DNA of 42,120 bases from Chryseobacterium sp. SSA4.19 (GTDB taxonomy: Bacteria; Bacteroidota; Bacteroidia; Flavobacteriales; Weeksellaceae). The notes under the pieces were generated by a model. That model was not told where the DNA came from and did not search any database. It worked only from the letters and a program-made list of their open reading frames with translations. Position 1 is the first letter of the stretch; each line of letters begins with the position of its first letter. A program made the position numbers and the translations under genes. The stretch lies in contig NZ_JAKVIP010000030.1 in assembly GCF_022601875.1 (NCBI RefSeq), positions 1-42,120 of the forward strand, written 5' to 3'. Below are positions 1 to 6,349 of the stretch, piece by piece.

Positions 1-1
1 A

Positions 2-36
2 AAAATTTTTTGAGCTGTAAGGGCTCAAAATTTTCC
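2..36. terminator. Hairpin with A/T tails, possible bidirectional terminator
   Basis: The arms TTGAGC and GCTCAA enclose a short loop and are flanked by A/T runs on both sides. On the minus strand the hairpin follows the gene ending at 53 and runs into A and T tracts. The window edge hides whatever lies to the left. Confidence 0.5.
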
Positions 37-52
37 AGAATAACTTTTTAAC

Positions 53-385
53 TTACACAGTTAGTGAGACACTACCAGGATAACCTGAAATAAATAATAA
101 AATTGAAATACTTTCTAAGTCTTTTTCAATTTCTAATTTATAAAAATGTTCTGGTTTCTCACTAGGAAATTTTATAATGAAATTTTGTTTTTCCTTTTCT
201 TTAATTTGTTCCGACAATTTAAATTCAAATTTTTCATTATCAAAATTTGAATCATTTGAAAATACACCAATTCCCTTATGCAATATTTTTAAATAAATTT
301 CTTCATTATTAGTAAATAAATTAAAATATCCATAATCATTTAAATCTTTATTATATTTGATTATTCCTTTGTAAATTTCTTCCAC
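53..385 (-). CDS. Hypothetical protein, 110 aa, GTG start
   Basis: I do not recognise this family. The product is small, acidic-to-neutral and rich in Lys, Glu, Asn, Ile and Phe, with no signal peptide, membrane segment or known motif. The start is a GTG only two codons after an in-frame TAA, and there is no internal Met, so GTG is either the true start or the gene has lost its 5' end. It lies 55 bases downstream of the 254-aa gene on the same strand and could share its transcript. The DNA is visibly more AT-rich than the core genes, which fits acquired DNA. Small proteins of this look are often immunity or accessory proteins, but nothing here proves that. Confidence 0.55.
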   Translation of the reverse strand: MEEIYKGIIKYNKDLNDYGYFNLFTNNEEIYLKILHKGIGVFSNDSNFDNEKFEFKLSEQIKEKEKQNFIIKFPSEKPEHFYKLEIEKDLESISILLFISGYPGSVSLTV

Positions 386-440
386 TAGTTATATATTCTA
401 TTTGATTAAACTTTTAATTTTTTATAATTTTATATCTGTT

Positions 441-1205
441 TTATTCAAATTTATTTATTCTATTTATAAGGTTCGAATAAAAATTATTTATTTTTTCTAA
501 ACTAGAAATTAACTCTTCTCTATTTAAGTTTACCTCATTATCTAAATATCTTGCATTTCTACGTTCATTAGATAGTTTGTTGAAAACTCGTCTTACTTCT
601 AATTCATCTTCATGGCTAGAATTCTTATATCTTAAATTAAACGATTGATTAATTGCTTTATGATTTGATTTTACACCGATATTTTCGTTTGCTTCAAACA
701 AAAGATTAGCTTTGGCCATTAACTCAAATGCACTGAAAGCATTATCTATATATGCATTATGAAAATCATTATTTAACGCATAATCAGCTGTTTTTAGAAA
801 TTGTATTGAATTATCAAGTAATTTTTTACAAGACTTTTTATTGTATATAAAATCAAATTTTAATTGGTAACAATCTGTTAAACGAATTATTATGACGTGT
901 CCACAGTCTAAATATTCTTCTTCATTAATATCAATTGCTTCAACATCTTCAGAATTTGGAAAAAAGCCTTTAACAGATTTGTCAACTCCTTTTTTTATTT
1001 TCACTTTAGCATTAACTTCATCATTAATTCTAATAATATTTTGTCTTTCATCTGGAAATATTAAAGCTTGCGCAGCATATAGTTCAAAATTTTCATCTAA
1101 CGTTTTATTTTTTTTTCTTCTTTCAATTTCTGGATTAAAATAGATTTCCATTATATTCTTGAAAGCATTTTCAACAAATATTTCATCCTGATTTTTTGTG
1201 GTCAT
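441..1205 (-). CDS. Hypothetical protein, 254 aa, with HEPN-like helical C-terminal half
   Basis: The start is the ATG at 1205. The N-terminal half (about 1-120) is charged with no recognisable motif. The C-terminal half (about 125-250) is predicted to be helical. It contains AYIDNAFSAFELMAKA and, near the end, SNERRNARYLD, an arrangement resembling HEPN-domain proteins, in which a late R-x4-6-H motif forms an RNase site. The expected His is not evident, so if this is HEPN it is probably not catalytic. There is no signal peptide. It is the upstream member of a minus-strand pair in very AT-rich DNA next to an ssrA remnant, suggesting horizontal origin. The domain call is a weak resemblance by eye. 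Confidence 0.6.
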   Translation of the reverse strand: MTTKNQDEIFVENAFKNIMEIYFNPEIERRKKNKTLDENFELYAAQALIFPDERQNIIRINDEVNAKVKIKKGVDKSVKGFFPNSEDVEAIDINEEEYLDCGHVIIIRLTDCYQLKFDFIYNKKSCKKLLDNSIQFLKTADYALNNDFHNAYIDNAFSAFELMAKANLLFEANENIGVKSNHKAINQSFNLRYKNSSHEDELEVRRVFNKLSNERRNARYLDNEVNLNREELISSLEKINNFYSNLINRINKFE

Positions 1206-1516
1206 TTTTTTTCAATTTCTGCTAACGCTTAAATATATGCATTGTATTAGTATTAAATATATAAATTCACATTTATTATATAAAAAAATAATTTATTATA
1301 AATCAACAAATTATTTTTTATTTCATTAAGTGGAATCCCTTTGCTAATGCGAGCCAAGGCTCGTGCAAATTATGTAAAGCTACGGCTGTCTCTTATCGTT
1401 TACAGATACTTGCACCTTTAAGAGAAATAAGATAACTTTCACATAACAAATCTGATAGTGTTGATGAAGATTACTGAAGTTGTTGAGAATGTCATAATTT
1501 CCTCTTTTTTAATATC
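1206..1516. other. AT-rich intergenic region with a short GC palindrome
   Basis: No convincing gene is present. The stretch to about 1330 is nearly all A and T. A perfect palindrome, CGAGCC-AA-GGCTCG, lies at 1350-1363. The same core occurs in the large hairpin at 33746-33784. Confidence 0.5.
1350..1363. repeat. Palindrome CGAGCC-AA-GGCTCG
   Basis: This is a perfect 6-bp stem with a 2-base loop in otherwise AT-rich DNA. It has the same core sequence as the long inverted repeat at 33746-33784, but no T tract follows it, so it is not an obvious terminator. Confidence 0.55.
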
Positions 1517-1681
1517 AGTGGAATTGGGTGGATTCGAACCCTCGTCCAAATGAGCCCTACATAAGATTTCTACATGCTTATCCTGCTGTTGGTTTTCGGT
1601 TGGAAGAAGAGCATAGGTGCCCAACTTCCAGCTTATCTTCTGAGGTTTTCGAGCTTTACCGTTGCAGGTATAAAGCTTGTG
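1517..1681 (-). pseudogene. Degenerate tmRNA (ssrA) 3'-end fragment, likely an att remnant
   Basis: This stretch matches the 3' end of the intact tmRNA gene. Comparing 1517-1656 with 2963-3102 by hand gives about 19 mismatches in 140 ungapped columns, and weaker similarity continues to about 1681. The TTCGAAT T-loop and the pseudoknot segment survive, but the T-stem has lost pairing (GAGGG opposite CCACC), and the 5' half, tag frame and acceptor partner are absent. It therefore cannot be a working tmRNA. The same orientation and its position about 1.4 kb beyond the intact 3' end fit the displaced half of an integration target. Short reading frames across it have no coding value. Confidence 0.8.
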
Positions 1682-1891
1682 AAGTTCTTCGTTGTATTAT
1701 AGCAAACACAGATCTTCATCAGGCAATAGTTTTTTTCCGGATCCAAAAGGAATATAACTTTTAAAAAAAACAGTTTTTATCTGCTTGTTTTTATTACATT
1801 GCTGCATGTCTGGGATATCCTGTTGAATGGTAAGATAGAAAACGGTTACATCAATAGGATCATTTTGATCATTCAGGATTTATGATAAAGT

Positions 1892-2293
1892 ATGGCAATA
1901 CGCAGTAAAAATAAACGCAGGGTTTCTGTGGATAATAAGGAGTACCTGTGGTGGGTATTTGATGAATATGACCAGACCGAATTTGACGGCATACAAATAA
2001 AGGCGATCTGCTCTGATCAGACCCATTTTATAAAATATGGATTGCAACAAGAACCGGATGATCGGAAATTGGTACTGGCATGGGAAAATTACACCAAACT
2101 GGTTCATCTGTCATCACCTCCCGTATTTGAAGATAACGAAGGGATCATAAGTATGGCAGGGATTAAGGAAATGATACAATTGTCTAAAAAAGAGCGACAC
2201 CGGATTCAGTATTCATGTAATGGAAATAAGAATGACCTTACCGAACCAGAGCAGCAATTGTTGCTCAAGGAAATACAGGAAAAATTAGGATAA
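1892..2293 (+). CDS. Hypothetical protein, 133 aa
   Basis: The start is the ATG at 1892. The protein opens with a basic stretch (KNKRR) followed by KEYLWWVFDEYD and has no signal peptide, so it is probably cytoplasmic. A segment near 105-120 (EGIISMAGIKEMIQL) resembles the C-terminal part of short uncharacterised Bacteroidota proteins in which a basic N-terminus and a Y-x-W-x-V segment precede a late helical tail. I cannot assign a function. It ends 6 bases before the lipoprotein gene, so the two are probably one operon. The pair lies between the degenerate and intact ssrA 3' ends and may be cargo of a decayed integrative element. Confidence 0.65.
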   Translation: MAIRSKNKRRVSVDNKEYLWWVFDEYDQTEFDGIQIKAICSDQTHFIKYGLQQEPDDRKLVLAWENYTKLVHLSSPPVFEDNEGIISMAGIKEMIQLSKKERHRIQYSCNGNKNDLTEPEQQLLLKEIQEKLG

Positions 2294-2299
2294 AAAGAG

Positions 2300-2770
2300 A
2301 TGAAAATACATTTGGTACTCATGCTGGGTTTTTTGCTTTCATGTACAAAACAACCGGAAATGAAGATAAGGAACGATCCCTGGGAAAAATTACAGGTGAA
2401 TACTGATTTTCAGAAAATTACCATTGACCGTCATTCTGACAGTGCAGAAGTTGTAAATATAATCTGGAACAAGGAGATTTATAATATTCCGCCCAAATAT
2501 ATTGTTGCAGACACTGTAACAACAAAAATTTATCTCAGCAGGATTGAAAAAGACAGCTTAAAAAATTGGATCAGGTCTTCCATACTCAACCCTCAATTTA
2601 CTGATCTATATGCTACTGATTATGTAGGAAACGTAGAGTTGAAGTACATTGATAGAGGTACCACTTTGAGCTGTACCTATAATTCTGTTGGAGCATGGGA
2701 CAAAGTATCACAAAACACAAAGAAAATTTATAATTTATTGAGTAGCAAAACCAAGTTATCCAGACCGTAA
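2300..2770 (+). CDS. Hypothetical lipoprotein, 156 aa
   Basis: The N-terminus MKIHLVLMLGFLLSC is a lipoprotein signal peptide with lipobox LLSC (Cys15), so the product should be lipid-anchored in the envelope. No domain is recognised in the mature part, which is mixed polar sequence expected to be periplasmic or surface-exposed. It follows the 133-aa gene by 6 bases on the same strand and ends about 155 bases before the ssrA terminator. The two-gene arrangement of a cytoplasmic protein and a lipoprotein might be a functional pair, but the sequence alone does not show what they do. Confidence 0.7.
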   Translation: MKIHLVLMLGFLLSCTKQPEMKIRNDPWEKLQVNTDFQKITIDRHSDSAEVVNIIWNKEIYNIPPKYIVADTVTTKIYLSRIEKDSLKNWIRSSILNPQFTDLYATDYVGNVELKYIDRGTTLSCTYNSVGAWDKVSQNTKKIYNLLSSKTKLSRP

Positions 2771-2922
2771 ATTAGGGATGCTCTTCGCGACCAAAAGCGT
2801 CCATTTGTTCATATCAAGACAAACAAGAAGCAACGAATAAAGCAGGTCCGTCTTAATCAGTCACGAGCAAAATGCTAGCGCCAGCAGATAAGCTGAATGT
2901 AGCAGATAAAAAGAATTTCAAA

Positions 2923-2961
2923 ATCAAAAAAGAGAAAACATAATGTTTTCTCTTTTTTGAT
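2923..2961 (-). terminator. ssrA terminator, 18-bp perfect stem
   Basis: The arms 2923-2940 and 2944-2961 are perfect reverse complements around the 3-base loop TAA. The minus-strand transcript of ssrA reaches this hairpin just beyond its mature 3' end at 2965, and its distal arm is U-rich. Confidence 0.85.
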
Positions 2962-2964
2962 CAG

Positions 2965-3363
2965 TGGAGTTGGAGGGATTCGAACCCTCGTCCAAACAAG
3001 CAATACATAAGACTTCTACATGCTTATTCTGCTATTGGTTTTCGACTGGAGGCAGAGAGCAGACGCCCAACTTCCAGCTTATCTTCTGAGGTTTTCGAGC
3101 TTTAGCTGAAGCGTCTAAAGCCTTATTCCTGCATTCCTATATCCCAGGATCAAACGCCGCAGAACAGAGCATTTGTGGAATATCTTGCTTCCCTACTGAA
3201 ATCTTCGGGAAAACGCTTGATCTACTATACTTCGATATTAAGCTGCAAGAGCGAACTCTTCGTTGCCAGTTAAAATTTTGTAGCAAGGGATTATAGAGAT
3301 CGCGCTACGGTTCTCTGCATGCTTACTTACCCATTGACCTTGCTGTCGAAACCAGTCAACCCC
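2965..3363 (-). ncRNA. ssrA: tmRNA (transfer-messenger RNA)
   Basis: This is a one-piece tmRNA of about 399 nt that rescues stalled ribosomes and tags the nascent protein for proteolysis. The 5' end GGGGUUGACUGGUUUCGACA is a classic tmRNA start. GGGGUUG pairs with CAACUCC at the 3' end, and a T-arm with loop TTCGAAT is present. The tag frame ends at a TAA at 3238-3240 and reads GNEEFALAA, with the likely resume codon GGC at 3265-3267; the resume position is inferred from the upstream UUUAACU, analogous to UAGUC in E. coli. CCA is not encoded. The 3' end faces the accessory region on the left, consistent with use as an integration site. Confidence 0.95.
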
Positions 3364-3628
3364 ATAAATAAAGTGAAAGCAAAGATACGAAATTTTTTAG
3401 AGATGCTAACTATTATGCCTGCCTTTTTAGAAACAAGATCTTCGGAAAGGGTAATGGCTTTCTGTTAAGTCAGGCAGTTTGCTGTGACCGTTAATCATAC
3501 TATTGATCTCATGTAAATTGTATAATTGTAATAGGGTTGCGTAAGCTTTTAAGACGTGTAAACATTTAATGTCGATCCAGGTAATATCCAGTAAAATTTA
3601 CAGACGGATATCATTTTATGGGTAAAAT
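3364..3628. other. Intergenic region between ssrA and rpsU promoter
   Basis: The ssrA promoter should lie at the left end, reading leftward, and the rpsU promoter at the right end. I see no gene, and no further structure that I would defend. Confidence 0.4.
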
Positions 3629-3659
3629 TTTGTGTTTTAATTAAAAATGTCTATTTTTG
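3629..3659 (+). promoter_or_regulatory. rpsU promoter (Bacteroidota type)
   Basis: A -33 element TTTG lies at 3629-3632 and a -7 element TATTTTTG at 3652-3659, with a 19-base gap. This is a full match to the Bacteroidota sigma-ABfr consensus TTTG / TAnnTTTG. The rpsU ATG follows at 3683. Confidence 0.75.
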
Positions 3660-3682
3660 CCATCCAAAATGAGATGTAATAT

Positions 3683-3880
3683 ATGTTAATAATTCCAGTA
3701 AAAGATGGTGAATCCATCGACAGAGCATTAAAAAAATACAAAAGAAAATTTGATAAAACGGGTACAGTTCGTCAATTGAGAGCTAGACAAGCGTTTATTA
3801 AGCCTTCTGTAACTCTTAGACAAGCAAGATTAAAAGCGGCTCACAAGCAAAGAAATCTTAGCAAAGAAGAGCAGGCTTAA
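3683..3880 (+). CDS. rpsU: 30S ribosomal protein S21
   Basis: This small basic protein of the 30S subunit acts near the anti-Shine-Dalgarno end of 16S rRNA during initiation. The 65-aa product has the usual S21 length and N-terminus (MLIIPVKDGESIDRALKKY) and a strongly basic C-terminal half with paired R and K residues. A consensus promoter sits directly upstream and an intrinsic terminator follows, so it is largely its own transcription unit. The order rpsU-xerC-hpf is common in Flavobacteriia. Confidence 0.97.
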   Translation: MLIIPVKDGESIDRALKKYKRKFDKTGTVRQLRARQAFIKPSVTLRQARLKAAHKQRNLSKEEQA

Positions 3881-3903
3881 GAATTTTTCTTAATCCACAT
3901 ACG

Positions 3904-3945
3904 AATTCACTCTTTAAATAGTTATATTTGAAGAGTGAATTTTTG
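3904..3945 (+). terminator. Terminator after rpsU
   Basis: The arms 3904-3914 (AATTCACTCTT) and 3931-3941 form a perfect 11-bp stem with a T-rich tail. The 16-base loop includes TATATTTG (3923-3930), which matches the -7 consensus, so a promoter for xerC could be nested here. Confidence 0.75.
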
Positions 3946-3962
3946 TTTTTATACCTTTCATC

Positions 3963-4850
3963 ATGGTCGATAAGTTTTTAGAATATTTGCAGTTTGAGAA
4001 AAGGTGTTCCCCTCATACGGTGACCAGCTACAGAAAAGATCTCGAAGACTTTTTCCGGTTCTGCCTTAAGACAGAAGCTATGAAGGATATTTCCAAAGCC
4101 GACAAAAAGATTATCCGCAATTTCATCGTTGACCTCAGCGAAAATGACATAGCTAAAAGGAGCATTAACAGAAAGCTTTCTTCACTGCGCAGCTTTTACC
4201 TGTTTCTGATGAAAATCGGGGAAATAAGCGTTTCTCCTGCCGAAAACATTCCATCCCTTAAATTTTATGCTGATAAACAGATTCCTATGTCTGAAGAAGA
4301 AATGCAGACGCTCAGCAATTCGGTCTTCAGCCAGGTAACTGATGTGTTGGAGAAGTGCATTATGGAAGTGCTTTACCAAACGGGAATCCGTAAAGCTGAG
4401 CTTTGTGGTATAATGTTTGAAAGTGTTAACCTAAGCGGAAATGAGCTGAAAATAACAGGAAAGGGAAATAAGCAGAGAATTATTCCTATTGCTTCAGAAC
4501 TGGCTGATCTGTTAAGAAGTTATATGGATATCAGGCAGCCGGCGGCAGAGTACAGATCTTATTTCTTTGTCAATAAGAAAGGTAAAAAACTGACGGAAAA
4601 ATTTGTTTATCTTGTCGTTAATAAGTACCTTAGTATGGTAACAACGAAGGAGAAAAGAAGCCCACACATTCTTCGGCACAGTTTTGCTACTCATGTTCTG
4701 GATAACGGGGCAGAGATCTCGAAAGTAAAGAAAATATTAGGGCATTCCAGCTTGGCGAGTACCCAGGTGTATACGAATGCAAATATCGAACAATTGAAAA
4801 AAGTATTTAATCAGGCTCATCCAAGAGCTTCAAAAAATGAAGAGTTATGA
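3963..4850 (+). CDS. xerC: Tyrosine recombinase XerC/XerD family
   Basis: This site-specific tyrosine recombinase most likely resolves chromosome dimers at dif. The N-terminal SAM-like core-binding domain (about 1-85) includes the segment FEKRCSPHTVTSYRKDL. The catalytic domain (about 105-285) carries R143 (TGIRKAEL), H235 and R238 (PHILRH), H261 (GHSSLAST) and the nucleophile Y270 (QVYTN). At 295 aa it has the normal Xer length. Its conserved place between rpsU and hpf, with a 4-base ATGA overlap into hpf, argues for a housekeeping Xer rather than the integrase of the ssrA-side element. The sequence alone does not securely separate XerC from XerD. Confidence 0.88.
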   Translation: MVDKFLEYLQFEKRCSPHTVTSYRKDLEDFFRFCLKTEAMKDISKADKKIIRNFIVDLSENDIAKRSINRKLSSLRSFYLFLMKIGEISVSPAENIPSLKFYADKQIPMSEEEMQTLSNSVFSQVTDVLEKCIMEVLYQTGIRKAELCGIMFESVNLSGNELKITGKGNKQRIIPIASELADLLRSYMDIRQPAAEYRSYFFVNKKGKKLTEKFVYLVVNKYLSMVTTKEKRSPHILRHSFATHVLDNGAEISKVKKILGHSSLASTQVYTNANIEQLKKVFNQAHPRASKNEEL

Positions 4851-5137
4851 AGATCACAGTACAATCAATTGGTTTAACTCCACACGAACCACTAGAATCA
4901 CACATTGAAAAAAAAGTAAGCAAGCTGGGAACGTTTTATGACAAGATCCAGGACTGTAAAGTGTTTTTAAAAGTAGAGAACAATGCAGACAGGAACAACA
5001 AAACCACCGAAATTATTCTGGTTGTTCCGGGTGATGATATTGTTGTAAAAAAGACCTGTGCAACCTTTGAAGAAAGTTTGGATCTTTGTGTTGATACGGC
5101 TAAAAAGCTATTAATCAAGAAAAAAGAATTGGCTTAG
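4847..5137 (+). CDS. hpf: Ribosome hibernation-promoting factor, short form
   Basis: This HPF/YfiA (RaiA) protein binds the 30S decoding region and inactivates ribosomes in stationary phase. The 96-aa product matches the short form, with beta-strand segments MKITVQSIGLTP and KVFLKVENN, then TTEIILVVPGDDIVVKKT and a C-terminal helix rich in Lys. It lacks the long-form dimerisation domain. The start ATG overlaps the xerC stop, so the two genes are probably translationally coupled. The tRNA cluster follows about 100 bases downstream with its own promoter. Confidence 0.92.
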   Translation: MKITVQSIGLTPHEPLESHIEKKVSKLGTFYDKIQDCKVFLKVENNADRNNKTTEIILVVPGDDIVVKKTCATFEESLDLCVDTAKKLLIKKKELA

Positions 5138-5166
5138 TAAAAAAAGCTAAAAAAGTTAATAAAAAA

Positions 5167-5198
5167 TTTGAGAATTCAAAAAATCCGTTCTATATTTG
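5167..5198 (+). promoter_or_regulatory. Promoter of the tRNA cluster
   Basis: TTTG at 5167-5170 and TATATTTG at 5191-5198 are separated by 20 bases. This matches the Bacteroidota consensus and lies 45 bases before the first tRNA-Thr. Confidence 0.75.
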
Positions 5199-5243
5199 CA
5201 CTCGCAAAAAGGAACTGCGATCTTTTGAATTCTTTTTTTATTT

Positions 5244-5317
5244 GCCTCCATAGCTCAGTTGGCCAGAGCACGTGATTTGTAATCTCGGGGTCGTGGGTTC
5301 GAATCCCTCTGGAGGCT
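5244..5317 (+). tRNA. tRNA-Thr(TGT), copy 1
   Basis: The acceptor stem GCCTCCA/TGGAGGC, the D-arm and the T-loop TTCGAAT are present. The anticodon is TGT, which reads ACA. The length is 74 nt and CCA is not encoded. The second copy at 5670 differs only by one compensatory base-pair swap in the acceptor stem. Confidence 0.95.
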
Positions 5318-5337
5318 CAATTTAATGTAAAATATCT

Positions 5338-5418
5338 GGGGAGATTCCAGAGTGGCTAAATGGGACTGACTGTAACTCAGTTGCTTCGGCTTCGTAGGTT
5401 CGAATCCTGCTCTCCCCA
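5338..5418 (+). tRNA. tRNA-Tyr(GTA), copy 1
   Basis: The acceptor stem GGGGAGA/TCTCCCC encloses an 81-nt tRNA with a long variable arm (class II) and anticodon GTA. The copy at 5764 is identical. Confidence 0.95.
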
Positions 5419-5439
5419 CGTTTTATATTAAATAAAAAG

Positions 5440-5470
5440 TTGCACAGCTAAAGGATTTTTCCTAAGTTTG
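5440..5470 (+). promoter_or_regulatory. Promoter before tRNA-Gly, copy 1
   Basis: TTG at 5440-5442 and TAAGTTTG at 5463-5470 are 20 bases apart. tRNA-Gly starts 34 bases downstream. The whole element is duplicated at 5866-5896. Confidence 0.65.
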
Positions 5471-5503
5471 CACAGCGTTACCAATAATTTTGGAAACAAA
5501 ATT

Positions 5504-5576
5504 GCGGAAGTAGCTCAGTTGGTAGAGCGTCAGCCTTCCAAGCTGAATGTCGCGGGTTCGACCCCCGTCTTCCGCT
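5504..5576 (+). tRNA. tRNA-Gly(TCC), copy 1
   Basis: The acceptor stem GCGGAAG/CTTCCGC, a canonical D-arm and a T-loop are present. The anticodon TCC lies in the loop CTTCCAA. The length is 73 nt. An identical copy is at 5930. Confidence 0.95.
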
Positions 5577-5581
5577 CAGAA

Positions 5582-5611
5582 TATCACACTTTAAAAAGGG
5601 TGATTTTTTTT
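5582..5611 (+). terminator. Terminator after first tRNA-Gly
   Basis: The arms ATCAC and GTGAT (with extra pairing toward the loop) are followed by eight T residues. It ends the first tRNA block. Confidence 0.7.
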
Positions 5612-5669
5612 ACTACTGAAACGGTGTAGAGTAGAGTTTCTCACAGCGTTCAGTCCATCGCATTAAATT

Positions 5670-5743
5670 GCCTTCATAGCTCAGTTGGCCAGAGCACGTG
5701 ATTTGTAATCTCGGGGTCGTGGGTTCGAATCCCTCTGAAGGCT
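5670..5743 (+). tRNA. tRNA-Thr(TGT), copy 2
   Basis: This copy is identical to the one at 5244 except that the acceptor stem is GCCTTCA/TGAAGGC, a C-G to T-A swap that preserves pairing. Both changes are needed for a good stem, so this gene has been kept functional since duplication. Confidence 0.95.
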
Positions 5744-5763
5744 CAATTTAATATAAAATATCT

Positions 5764-5844
5764 GGGGAGATTCCAGAGTGGCTAAATGGGACTGACTGTA
5801 ACTCAGTTGCTTCGGCTTCGTAGGTTCGAATCCTGCTCTCCCCA
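5764..5844 (+). tRNA. tRNA-Tyr(GTA), copy 2
   Basis: This is identical over 81 nt to the copy at 5338, with anticodon GTA and a long variable arm. Confidence 0.95.
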
Positions 5845-5865
5845 CGTTTTATATTAAATAAAAAG

Positions 5866-5896
5866 TTGCACAGCTAAAGGATTTTTCCTAAGTTTG
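5866..5896 (+). promoter_or_regulatory. Promoter before tRNA-Gly, copy 2
   Basis: This is the duplicate of the element at 5440-5470: TTG, then 20 bases, then TAAGTTTG (5889-5896). Confidence 0.65.
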
Positions 5897-5929
5897 CACA
5901 GCGTTACCAATAATTTTGGAAACAAAATT

Positions 5930-6002
5930 GCGGAAGTAGCTCAGTTGGTAGAGCGTCAGCCTTCCAAGCTGAATGTCGCGGGTTCGACCCCCGTCTTCCG
6001 CT
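5930..6002 (+). tRNA. tRNA-Gly(TCC), copy 2
   Basis: This is identical over 73 nt to the copy at 5504, with anticodon TCC. Confidence 0.95.
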
Positions 6003-6009
6003 CAAAAAA

Positions 6010-6037
6010 AAATCATACTGCACGGTGTGATTTTTTT
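6010..6037 (+). terminator. Terminator after second tRNA-Gly
   Basis: AATCATAC and GTGTGATT pair with one wobble around a short loop, followed by a T run. It plays the same role as the hairpin at 5582 but has a different sequence. Confidence 0.65.
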
Positions 6038-6044
6038 GCTTCAT

Positions 6045-6116
6045 GCCGACTTAGCTCAGCGGTAGAGTGCTTCCTTGGTAAGGAAGAGGTCACGGGTTCA
6101 AGTCCCGTAGTTGGCT
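6045..6116 (+). tRNA. tRNA-Thr(GGT)
   Basis: The acceptor stem GCCGACT/AGTTGGC pairs with one G-T wobble. The anticodon loop is TTGGTAA, giving anticodon GGT (reads ACC and ACU). The length is 72 nt and CCA is not encoded. Confidence 0.95.
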
Positions 6117-6125
6117 CTCGTTATT

Positions 6126-6152
6126 ATCCCGAAATTCTTCGGGATTTTTTTT
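6126..6152 (+). terminator. Terminator of the tRNA cluster
   Basis: ATCCCGAA and TTCGGGAT form a perfect 8-bp stem with loop ATTC, followed by eight T residues. Confidence 0.85.
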
Positions 6153-6349
6153 GCCTGACACTTAAATTATACCAGCTTTTGATGGATCAGGAATCCTGTT
6201 TTTATCAACAGACCTCTAATGCATCGCCCTATTACAGATCCTTATCATGGATGGGCGGTTCTTAAAAATTAATTAAAACTATTTACCGCTTCTTTATACA
6301 TTCTCTTAAATCATAAAATTTTCTTTACATTCGTATAAAATAAATAGTG

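Larger units (their letters stand above)
5244..6004 (+). repeat. Tandem duplication of the Thr-Tyr-Gly tRNA block (426-bp period)
   Basis: Positions 5244-5578 and 5670-6004 (335 bp each) differ at only three places by my reading: the two bases of one tRNA-Thr acceptor-stem pair, and 5327 versus 5753 in the Thr-Tyr spacer. The spacers and the internal promoter are copied too, but the sequence between the units (5579-5669) is not. Confidence 0.92.

Noticed and set aside
1439..1764. Short open frames on both strands across the ssrA fragment
   Set aside because: They coincide with the tmRNA-like sequence, which explains the conservation; neither resembles a protein family.
3963..4850. xerC as the integrase of the ssrA-side element
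   Set aside because: It sits on the other side of ssrA in a conserved housekeeping context with rpsU and hpf and overlaps hpf.
5894..6265. 123-codon frame across tRNA-Gly and tRNA-Thr
   Set aside because: It overlaps two clear tRNA genes and two terminators.
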